Part shown: piece after piece, positions 57,488-64,000 of the stretch | Position numbering within the stretch: position 1 is the first letter of the stretch | How the letters are laid out: every line of letters begins with the position of its first letter | DNA from: Giesbergeria anulus | GTDB lineage: Bacteria; Pseudomonadota; Gammaproteobacteria; Burkholderiales; Burkholderiaceae_C | Direction: 5' to 3' | DNA: 64,000 nt | NCBI RefSeq assembly: GCF_900111115.1 | Contig: NZ_FOGD01000006.1 | Location: 96,897 to 160,896 of the forward strand | Position numbers and translations under genes: made by a program | Notes under the pieces: model-generated | What the model was told of the DNA's origin: nothing | What the model saw: only the letters and a program-made list of their open reading frames with translations | Databases searched by the model: none

Positions 57488-59272
57488 TTAAAACTGCTCC
57501 CAATCGTCGTCGTTGGATTTACTGGTACTGCGGCCCAAGGCGGGGGCCACTGGACGGGCTAAGGGAGCCACCTTGGGGGCTGCCGGACGGGGCGCCACCT
57601 TGGCGGGTGCAGCAGTGGCTGTGCTACTGCGAGGCAAAGTGGGTTGGCGCGGCGCGGGCGTGGGCGCGGGGCGCGGGGCACCCGGCATTTGCGTGGCACG
57701 CTCATGCTGGCCCAGCTTAAACACCGCCACGGCCTGCACCAACTGCTGCGCTTGGTGATTCAAACTCTCGGCGGCAGCAGCAGACTCCTCTACCAGTGCC
57801 GCATTTTGCTGCGTGACCTGATCGAGCTGGGCTACCGCCGCAGTAATCTGACCAATGCCCGACGTCTGCTCACCTGTAGAAGCACTGATCTCAGAGATCA
57901 GATCCGTGACGCGCTGCACCTCGCGCACAATGTCTTGCATCGTCTGGCCCGCCGCATCCACCAGCTTGCCACCCACCTCCACCTTGTTAACACTGTTACC
58001 AATCAGAGCCTTGATTTCTTTAGCGGCTTCGGCACTGCGGCCAGCCAAACTTCGCACCTCAGAAGCAACCACAGCAAAACCCCGGCCCTGCTCGCCCGCA
58101 CGGGCAGCTTCTACTGCCGCATTGAGCGCCAAGATGTTGGTCTGAAAGGCAATGCCATCAATCACGCTGATGATGTCAGAAATTTTGCGCGATGCCTCGT
58201 TGATATCGGCCATGGTGGTCACTACCTGCCCCATGACTTCACCGCCACGGTGGGCGGTTTGGCTGGCATTGCTAGCAAGTTGCGTAGCTTGTCGGGCCGT
58301 GTCGGCGTTGGTTTGCACCGTGCTGGCAATCTGCTCCATCGATGCGGCGGTCTGCTCTAGGTTGCTGGCTTGCTGCTCGGTGCGTTGGGATAAATCAGCA
58401 GTACCACTAGAAATTTGACCAGCTCCAGTGGCAATACTGTCGCTGCTGGCGCGCACGGTACCCACAATCGTGCATAAAGATTCTTGCATATCGTGCATGG
58501 CGCGCACCACACTGCCGGGTGCAGCATGGCGGTCGTCAATGGTGGTGCTCAAATCACCCGCAGCAATGGCACGGGCCGCCGCAGCTACATCAGCAGGCTC
58601 ACCGCCCAGCTGACGCTGTAAGTTACGCGCCATCCACACCCCAATCACCACACCCACCAGCACGCCAGCCACCGTCAGCACCAGCATCAACAGGCGCGTA
58701 CTGGCATATAGCACATCGCCTTCGCTATCGAGTTGCTCGGCGTTTTTAATTTTGCGCTGCATCAGCCCTGTCAACAAGTCATCGGCCTTGTTGGCCAGTG
58801 GTACCGTCACCTTAAGCAGATGCTCAACCGAGCCACGCGGTTCGGCCAAGGGCTCTTCCTGCAATAAGGTTAACGCAACCCTCGCATCTGCCTTATACGC
58901 TTGCAACGCTGCCCGCGTTTCAGCTACTGCTGCTTTACCTTGACTGGTAAAAAATGTGTTTTCAGAAAGCTTCAGTTCTGCTTCAATTTTTTCAAAATAC
59001 TGAAAAGTAGCATCTGTGAATGCTTTACGCTCCTCTTGGGTAGTAGCCAACATGGCACTGCGAGTGGCACGGGCTGCCGCCATGAGTTGGATATTGGCCT
59101 CTGCGGCATGGCGCAAACCAATCAGGTCTCGCTCATACATCAGATTGCCCAAATCATTGACTTTTCCCGTACCCACAATACCCAGCACACCGATGATGGC
59201 ACCAATAATTGCCACCACCATAAACCCCACCACCAGCTTGGTACCTACCGTCAATTGATTAAGCCAATTCAT
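57488..59272 (-). CDS. Methyl-accepting chemotaxis protein (4HB type, with C-terminal tether)
   Basis: The 594-residue product has a first membrane helix (about 13-35), a four-helix-bundle periplasmic sensor (about 37-190) typical of Tar-like receptors, a second helix (about 190-212), HAMP and a signalling domain with the [20 protein letters not shown] tip. A Pro/Ala/Thr-rich linker leads to a C-terminal DDDWEQF, resembling the NWETF tether that binds CheR and CheB. This makes it a high-abundance-type receptor, unlike the receptor at 1.1 kb. The ligand is unknown. Confidence 0.94.
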   Translation of the reverse strand: MNWLNQLTVGTKLVVGFMVVAIIGAIIGVLGIVGTGKVNDLGNLMYERDLIGLRHAAEANIQLMAAARATRSAMLATTQEERKAFTDATFQYFEKIEAELKLSENTFFTSQGKAAVAETRAALQAYKADARVALTLLQEEPLAEPRGSVEHLLKVTVPLANKADDLLTGLMQRKIKNAEQLDSEGDVLYASTRLLMLVLTVAGVLVGVVIGVWMARNLQRQLGGEPADVAAAARAIAAGDLSTTIDDRHAAPGSVVRAMHDMQESLCTIVGTVRASSDSIATGAGQISSGTADLSQRTEQQASNLEQTAASMEQIASTVQTNADTARQATQLASNASQTAHRGGEVMGQVVTTMADINEASRKISDIISVIDGIAFQTNILALNAAVEAARAGEQGRGFAVVASEVRSLAGRSAEAAKEIKALIGNSVNKVEVGGKLVDAAGQTMQDIVREVQRVTDLISEISASTGEQTSGIGQITAAVAQLDQVTQQNAALVEESAAAAESLNHQAQQLVQAVAVFKLGQHERATQMPGAPRPAPTPAPRQPTLPRSSTATAAPAKVAPRPAAPKVAPLARPVAPALGRSTSKSNDDDWEQF

Positions 59273-59437
59273 TTTGTTCCTTACATTGATTTGTAAAACA
59301 TGCCAAAGACTCCCCCACTGCCTGCGTTTCCATCAAGATAAGTCTTGCTTGTCCCCACCGATAGGTGCAAACCCGCAGATGCTACACAAAGGCATACAGT
59401 GCCTCTATCATCGCGAGACCGTATTTTGGAGTTCTCC

Positions 59438-60424
59438 ATGCCTTCTTTGTTCAAACTCACCCTCGTAGCTACGGCTGTGGTCTTGACTAGCGGTGCCCAA
59501 GCCGCCGATTTTCCGGCAAAAGACAAAAATGTGACGCTGGTAGTGCCATTCTCCGCCGGAGGCCCCACTGATCGTGTGGCCCGTGATTTGGCCGAAGCGC
59601 TGCGCAAGTCGCTGGGAGCCACGGTCGTGGTAGATAACGCCGCCGGTGCTGGTAGCTCGATTGGCACCGCCAAGGTAGCCCGCGCCACCCCCGATGGCTA
59701 CACGCTGCTACTCAACCACATCGGCATGGCTACCATGCCCTCCCTGTACCGCAAGCTGACATTTAACGTACCCAATGATTTTGAATACTTGGGCATCGTC
59801 AATGATGTACCCATGACCTTGATTGGCCGCCCCAACCTGCCCGCCAACAACTACAAAGAGCTGAGTAGCTGGATTGCACAAAACAAGAGCAAGATCAACC
59901 TCGGCAATGCAGGTTTGGGCTCTGCATCCCACCTATGTGGCCTAATGTACCAAAGCGCACTCAAAGTAGACATGACGGTGGTGCCCTATAAAGGCACCGC
60001 GCCCGCCATCACTGACTTGGTCGGTGGTCAGATTGACCTGCTGTGCGACCAAACCACCAACACCACTAGCCAGATTGAGGCTCAGAAGGTCAAGGCCTAC
60101 GCCGTCACCACCGCCCAGCGCCTACAAACAGCTTCGCTTAAGGCGCTGCCCACGCTGGCTGAATCGGGGCTGAAAGACTTTCAAGTCACTATCTGGCATG
60201 GCCTTTATGCGCCCAAAGGCACGCCCGCCGATGTGCTAGCCAAGATCAACGCCGCCCTGAAAACAGCCCTCAAAGACCCTGACTTCATCAAGAAACAAGA
60301 AGGTCTGGGCGCAGTTGTCACGACCGACAAGCGAGTCGAACCAGCCGAGCACAAAAAATTTGTGCAGGCTGAAATCGACAAATGGGGTGCCGTCATCAAG
60401 GCCGCTGACATCTACGCCGACTAA
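59438..60424 (+). CDS. Bug/TctC-family solute receptor
   Basis: The 328-residue product has a signal peptide (MPSLFKLTLVATAVVLTS, cleavage near AQAA) and the family motifs VTLVVPFSAGGPTDRVARDLAEAL, DNAAGAGSSIGTAKVA and NLGNAGLGSASHLCGLM. GGAG precedes the ATG at 59438; an upstream in-frame extension is not convincing. It is divergent from the 4HB chemoreceptor, which could hint at sensing and binding of the same compound, but no evidence is direct. No transporter subunits are nearby. Confidence 0.92.
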   Translation: MPSLFKLTLVATAVVLTSGAQAADFPAKDKNVTLVVPFSAGGPTDRVARDLAEALRKSLGATVVVDNAAGAGSSIGTAKVARATPDGYTLLLNHIGMATMPSLYRKLTFNVPNDFEYLGIVNDVPMTLIGRPNLPANNYKELSSWIAQNKSKINLGNAGLGSASHLCGLMYQSALKVDMTVVPYKGTAPAITDLVGGQIDLLCDQTTNTTSQIEAQKVKAYAVTTAQRLQTASLKALPTLAESGLKDFQVTIWHGLYAPKGTPADVLAKINAALKTALKDPDFIKKQEGLGAVVTTDKRVEPAEHKKFVQAEIDKWGAVIKAADIYAD

Positions 60425-60463
60425 ACCGCCACAAGCACCATCAATCTGGGGCTGCTGCTTGGG

Positions 60464-60802
60464 TTAGCGGCCCCAAATCACCTCATGCTCTTCGGCCAAA
60501 GAGCGGCGCAGCATATCCAAAAAAGGCGTGCCACGCTGGTGCAGGTGAACCGTGTTTTTTTCTAGCAGCTCCACCTCAGCTTCGTCCAGTCCAGTGGCAT
60601 GGTGGGTGGCGCGGGCACGGGCACACTGTTGCTCATCCAAGGCGATAGCTGCTTGCAGCGCCTCAATGGCAGCAGGCATTTGTTCCAGCGTAACCACACC
60701 TTGGGGCTCAGGGTCTTTGCCGATGATGTGCAAAATCCGGTGGGCATCAGGCTCGAGCAAAATCAGATCGGCAGTAGCACGGGATTTGAACTTGTACAGC
60801 AT
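60464..60802 (-). CDS. DUF1840 family protein
   Basis: The 112-residue, mostly helical and acidic protein belongs to the DUF1840 family, common in betaproteobacteria and without known function. The core is MLYKFKSRATADLILLEPDAHRIL and PFLDMLRRSLAEEHEVIWG at the C-terminus. It is divergent from the small PHA-system protein and converges on the Bug receptor. Confidence 0.88.
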   Translation of the reverse strand: MLYKFKSRATADLILLEPDAHRILHIIGKDPEPQGVVTLEQMPAAIEALQAAIALDEQQCARARATHHATGLDEAEVELLEKNTVHLHQRGTPFLDMLRRSLAEEHEVIWGR

Positions 60803-60892
60803 AAAAAATCCTTTTCAAAAACAACAACGCTCAAGCACAGCATAGACCGATTGTGTTGCTTGTGCCAGCTGCGCCGTACACTCGCGCTCCTT

Positions 60893-61201
60893 ATGTCTGC
60901 TATTCATATCCACCGCCATCACCAGCTTGGCCTGCCCCAAGCCCGCAACATTGCCCGCCAATGGGCAACCAAAGCCGAGCGCAAGTTCGATCTGCGCTGC
61001 CACTACATCAGCGGCGATGCGCAAGACACCGTGCGCTTTGAGCGCTCTGGCATCCAAGGCACGCTACAAGTGCGCGCTGACCAGTTTGAACTGTCCGCCC
61101 AATTGGGTTTCTTGTTCAGCGCCTTTGCCCCCAGCATTGAAGCCCAAATTGCGGCACAAATCGACAGCCTGCTGCACGCCCACAGCACACAGCCTGCCTA
61201 A
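60893..61201 (+). CDS. Polyhydroxyalkanoic acid system family protein
   Basis: This 102-residue protein resembles the small family annotated as polyhydroxyalkanoic acid system proteins, often encoded near PHA genes. It starts MSAIHIHRHHQLGLPQARNIA and contains KAERKFDLRCHY and RFERSGIQGTLQVRADQFELSAQLGFL, then ends in a helical tail. Function is not established; a role in granule formation is suggested by family association. The ATG at 60893 is preferred. It ends 11 bases before the M20 amidohydrolase stop. Confidence 0.82.
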   Translation: MSAIHIHRHHQLGLPQARNIARQWATKAERKFDLRCHYISGDAQDTVRFERSGIQGTLQVRADQFELSAQLGFLFSAFAPSIEAQIAAQIDSLLHAHSTQPA

Positions 61202-61212
61202 TCAACGCCCCT

Positions 61213-62415
61213 TCAGCGCGACTGTGCCAACCACTGCTGCGCCAACCGCACCCAATAAGTCGCCCCCAGCGGAATCAAGCCGTCATTAAAATCGTAGCTG
61301 GGGTTGTGCAGGGTGCAAGGGCCACCGCCGTGGTCTATATCTCGGTGCTGACCATCACCATTGGCAATAAAGCAATACGCCCCCGGTTTGGCTTGCAACA
61401 TAAAGGCAAAGTCCTCCGCACCCATCGTTGGCTCCTGCACCAACACCTTGTCTTCACCCACAATGGCAGCCATCACAGTACGGGCAAAAGCAGCTTCAGC
61501 GGCAGCATTGATGGTGGGCGGATAGTTGCGCTCAAACTCAAAAGTGCAACTCGCCTCATGGGCGGCACAGGTGTGCTCGGCCACTTGGCGCATACGGCGC
61601 TCAATCATGTCCAGCACCTCTACGCTAAAGGTGCGCACCGTCCCCTGCAATTCACACACATCAGGCACCACATTGGTCGCCTCACCAGTATGAATCATGG
61701 TGACGGAAATGACGCCCGCGTCCACCGGCTTTTTATTCCGGCTAATGATGGTTTGGAATGCCTGCACCATTTGGCAAGCCACCGGCACCGGGTCAATGCC
61801 TGTATGTGGCATGGCCGCATGCCCCCCCTTGCCCCGAATAGTAATCTTGAACTCATTCGATGAGGCCATCACCGGCCCTGGACTGATAGCCATCGTTCCT
61901 GCGGGCATTCCCGGCCAGTTATGCATACCAAACACCGCTTCCATCGGAAACAGCGTAAACAGGCCCTCACGCACCATTTCACGGGCACCACCGCCCCCCT
62001 CCTCGGCAGGCTGAAAAATCAGATACACCGTACCATCAAAATCTCGGTGTTGGGCCAAATGCTGGGCCGCAGCCAGCAGCATGGCCGTATGGCCATCATG
62101 GCCACAGGCATGCATCTTGCCGGGATAGCGGCTGGCATGGGCAAAGTGGTTGTGCTCTTGCATAGGCAGGGCATCCATATCGGCGCGCAAGCCTATGGCC
62201 CTGCCACAGGCACCACCATCACGCCCATGCACCACGCCCACCAAACCTGTCTTGCCCAACCCTCGGTGAATAGGGATGCCCCATTGCATCAGTTTTTGCG
62301 CCACCACCTCCGCAGTGCGCAACTCCTCAAAACACAATTCAGGATGTGCATGGATGTCGCGGCGCAAGGCGGCCATCTCCTCGGCTTGGGCCACGATGGA
62401 ATCAATCAGTTGCAT
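61213..62415 (-). CDS. M20 family amidohydrolase (hippurate hydrolase-like)
   Basis: The 400-residue product is a zinc-dependent aminoacylase/carboxypeptidase of the M20D type. Metal ligands and catalytic motifs are visible: RDIHAHPELCFEE near the start, GLRADMDALPMQE, MHACGHDGHTAMLL and FQPAEEGGGGA, with GKGGHAAMPH in the dimerisation lid and PTMGAEDFAFML near the C-terminus. Family members remove acyl groups from amino acids or cleave hippurate. GAGGAG precedes the ATG at 62415. It lies 69 bases after the alcohol dehydrogenase in the same direction. Confidence 0.93.
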   Translation of the reverse strand: MQLIDSIVAQAEEMAALRRDIHAHPELCFEELRTAEVVAQKLMQWGIPIHRGLGKTGLVGVVHGRDGGACGRAIGLRADMDALPMQEHNHFAHASRYPGKMHACGHDGHTAMLLAAAQHLAQHRDFDGTVYLIFQPAEEGGGGAREMVREGLFTLFPMEAVFGMHNWPGMPAGTMAISPGPVMASSNEFKITIRGKGGHAAMPHTGIDPVPVACQMVQAFQTIISRNKKPVDAGVISVTMIHTGEATNVVPDVCELQGTVRTFSVEVLDMIERRMRQVAEHTCAAHEASCTFEFERNYPPTINAAAEAAFARTVMAAIVGEDKVLVQEPTMGAEDFAFMLQAKPGAYCFIANGDGQHRDIDHGGGPCTLHNPSYDFNDGLIPLGATYWVRLAQQWLAQSR

Positions 62416-62484
62416 ACAGAAACTCCTCGGTTGCCCACAGTCTAGCCGGGCAGCATGCAAACTGCACGCTGCCCCAGCATATGC

Positions 62485-63654
62485 TTACAGTGCGGCCTGC
62501 AAGATGCGCCGACTCACCTCTGGGGTAACAGCACGCCGTTCACCGAGCTTGACCATACCGTGCGCTTGCAACTGCGCCACCAAGCCATCAATAGCCTCCT
62601 CACCAACACCATAGGCAGACAGGCGCGTAGCAATGCCCAAACCCTCAAAGAAGTCGCGCGTGCAGGCAATGGCAGCGTCGATGCGCTGCTCTTCTGTACC
62701 AGTGCTGGCCCCCAGACCCCAAATGCGTTCGGCATACTGCAATAGCTTTTCGCGCTTGGCTTGGCGGCATTCCTGCAATAAGGCAGGCAACACAATCGCC
62801 AAAGTGCGGGCATGGTCAATCTGGAATTTAGCCGTCAGCTCATGACCAATCATGTGCGTGGCCCAATCCTGGGGCACCCCCGCACCAATCAAGCCATTGA
62901 GGGCCATCGTGGCAGCCCAGACCAAATTGGCACGGTCATCATAAACTGGCTCAGGTGCAGACAACAGACGTGGCCCCACTTCGATCAAGGTGTGCAGCAC
63001 CCCTTCAGCCCAGCGGTCTTGCACGCGAGCCTCCACAGGGTAGGTCAGATACTGTTCCACAGTATGGACAAAGGCATCCACAACCCCATTGGCCAACTGT
63101 TGCGCAGGTAGGGTATAGGTCTTAGTGGGATCAAGCACCGAAAACAGCGGGTAGCAATGCACGCTGCCAAAAACCAGCTTCGCTCCCAAGGCTTTGCGGG
63201 TAATCACGGCACCGTTGTTCATTTCCGAGCCGGTGGCGGGCAAAGTCAATACCGTGCCAAACGCTAATGCACGGCTAATGTTGCGCCCACGCTGCTCCAA
63301 AATAGCCCAAGGGTCGCCATCAGCAAACGGTACTGCTGCTGCAATGAACTTGACCGCATCAATCACCGAGCCACCGCCCACGGCCAAGAGAAAATCAAAA
63401 CCACCGGCCCGGATTTGCTCCACGGCCTGCATCGCCGTTTCATAGGTGGGATTAGGCTCAATGCCGCTAAAGGTAGCGTGTTCGCGCTGACCCAAGGCAG
63501 CGCGCACCTCGGCTAAAGTACCCGTTTTTTCAGCACTGCTACCACCAACCAAGATCAGTACCTTGGCTGATGCTGGCACCAAGGTCGCCAAATCGGCAAT
63601 GCGGCCCTGACCAAAGGCAATACGGGTAGGGTTATGAAAATCAAAATTCAGCAT
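62485..63654 (-). CDS. Iron-containing alcohol dehydrogenase (YqhD/BdhA type)
   Basis: The 389-residue product is a group III metal-dependent alcohol dehydrogenase of the YqhD type, which reduces aldehydes or butanal-like compounds with NADPH. Motifs are NPTRIAFGQGRI near the start, LLAVGGGSVIDAVKFIAAA (cofactor binding), LPATGSEMNNGAVIT, and the metal-binding GVVDAFVHTVEQYL and MIGHELTAKFQIDHARTLA. GGAG precedes the ATG at 63654. It lies just downstream of the rRNA operon terminator. Confidence 0.93.
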   Translation of the reverse strand: MLNFDFHNPTRIAFGQGRIADLATLVPASAKVLILVGGSSAEKTGTLAEVRAALGQREHATFSGIEPNPTYETAMQAVEQIRAGGFDFLLAVGGGSVIDAVKFIAAAVPFADGDPWAILEQRGRNISRALAFGTVLTLPATGSEMNNGAVITRKALGAKLVFGSVHCYPLFSVLDPTKTYTLPAQQLANGVVDAFVHTVEQYLTYPVEARVQDRWAEGVLHTLIEVGPRLLSAPEPVYDDRANLVWAATMALNGLIGAGVPQDWATHMIGHELTAKFQIDHARTLAIVLPALLQECRQAKREKLLQYAERIWGLGASTGTEEQRIDAAIACTRDFFEGLGIATRLSAYGVGEEAIDGLVAQLQAHGMVKLGERRAVTPEVSRRILQAAL

Positions 63655-63706
63655 AAGTGCTCCAGCCATTCAAAGAATAGCCCACACTGTAGCCCTAAAA
63701 GCGAAA

Positions 63707-63735
63707 CCCCCTCTGACCGATAGGATCAGAGGGGG
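63707..63735 (-). terminator. Terminator of the rRNA operon
   Basis: CCCCCTCTGA (63707-63716) and TCAGAGGGGG (63726-63735) form a perfect 10-base-pair stem. On the minus strand it is followed by TTTCGCTTTT. It lies 15 bases past the 5S rRNA 3' end. Confidence 0.88.
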
Positions 63736-63749
63736 ATGCTTTAATATTA

Positions 63750-63863
63750 GCCTGACGATGACCTACTTTCACACGGGAACCCGCACTATCATCGGCGCAA
63801 AGTCGTTTCACTGTCCTGTTCGAGATGGGAAGGAGTGGTACCAACTTGCTATGGTCATCAGGC
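63750..63863 (-). rRNA. rrf: 5S ribosomal RNA
   Basis: On the minus strand the sequence reads from GCCTGATGACCATAGC to GTAGGTCATCGTCAGGC, with the conserved CCCATCTCGAACAG loop and CGCCGATGATAGT region. The ends pair as in 5S rRNA. About 114 bases. It is the 3' end of an rRNA operon whose 23S gene lies beyond the window. Confidence 0.95.
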
Positions 63864-64000
63864 TTAAACTGTGCGCTGTATCGCTTTATAGGCAATACAG
63901 CTAAATTCATAGAGTCTTATCAGCTTTTTTGTTTTGATTGCGCTTTTTTTGGCATAACAGACCTTGATGGTTCTTTTGAAGGAACATCAAAGTTATAGGG
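63864..64000 (-). other. 23S-5S intergenic spacer
   Basis: The spacer before 5S rRNA on the minus strand is AT-rich, and no 23S 3' end is recognised within the window. It contains a hairpin (63964-63990: TTGATG/CATCAA extended by TTC/GAA after a one-base bulge), which may be an rRNA processing stem. No tRNA is seen here. Confidence 0.7.

Noticed and set aside
63864..64000. 23S rRNA 3' end or a tRNA within the spacer
   Set aside because: No conserved 23S terminal sequence and no cloverleaf could be found in these bases.

Overview
The window looks like a chromosomal segment of a betaproteobacterium of the order Burkholderiales, most likely close to the Comamonadaceae. This rests on gene content read from the sequence: a PhaM-type PHA granule regulator, DUF3567 and DUF1840 proteins, three orphan tripartite-tricarboxylate (Bug/TctC) receptors, a B12-dependent ribonucleotide reductase, and an spc/alpha ribosomal operon placed beside proC and ubiA. 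The sequence is GC-rich throughout, apart from an AT-rich left edge.

Layout. Bases 1-959 carry the C-terminal end of a probable type ISP restriction-modification enzyme. A Cache-type chemoreceptor follows (1.1-3.1 kb), then a complete recC-recB-recD operon (3.2-12.5 kb), a PCu(A)C copper chaperone, a PhaM-like protein, a FIST-domain sensor, and a minus-strand YdcH-like protein and XRE regulator. From 16.4 to 20.1 kb a minus-strand operon holds a Bug receptor, a flavin monooxygenase and a fused two-domain CMD/AhpD-like protein. Next come an LplT-like MFS/PlsC fusion, the kinase SrkA, 3-hydroxybutyryl-CoA dehydrogenase and PurT. From 26 to 35 kb lies the spc-alpha ribosomal block (rplN to rplQ, including secY, rpmJ and rpoA), with an initiator tRNA just downstream of rplQ. 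proC is divergent from rplN and converges on ubiA. Then follow a CYTH-CHAD protein, dps and oxyR, with htpG divergent. A two-way terminator separates htpG from nrdJ. A PAS-GGDEF-EAL protein, PurU, DUF445, DUF3567, a DUF3108 protein and an IclR regulator follow, then a fumarylacetoacetase-like protein and a second Bug receptor.

From 54.6 to 57.5 kb there is a compact plus-strand cluster of four poorly characterised envelope proteins: a YiaA/B membrane protein, a small secreted protein, a DUF2145 periplasmic protein and a coiled-coil membrane protein with zinc ribbons. It is the best candidate for an undescribed system in this window. The right end holds a 4HB chemoreceptor, a third Bug receptor, DUF1840, a small PHA-system protein, an M20 amidohydrolase, a YqhD-like alcohol dehydrogenase, and the 5S end of an rRNA operon read on the minus strand.

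Functional threads. Purine synthesis appears linked to formate, since PurU releases formate and PurT uses it. Storage-granule biology recurs (PhaM, the PHA-system protein, the acyl-CoA dehydrogenase, and a CHAD protein of the polyphosphate-associated type). Oxidative-stress genes cluster (oxyR, dps). Environmental sensing is prominent (two chemoreceptors, a FIST sensor, a c-di-GMP enzyme, IclR and XRE regulators, three solute receptors). No insertion sequence, prophage or CRISPR array was seen. All functional calls come from reading motifs and from knowledge of families; no database search was run.
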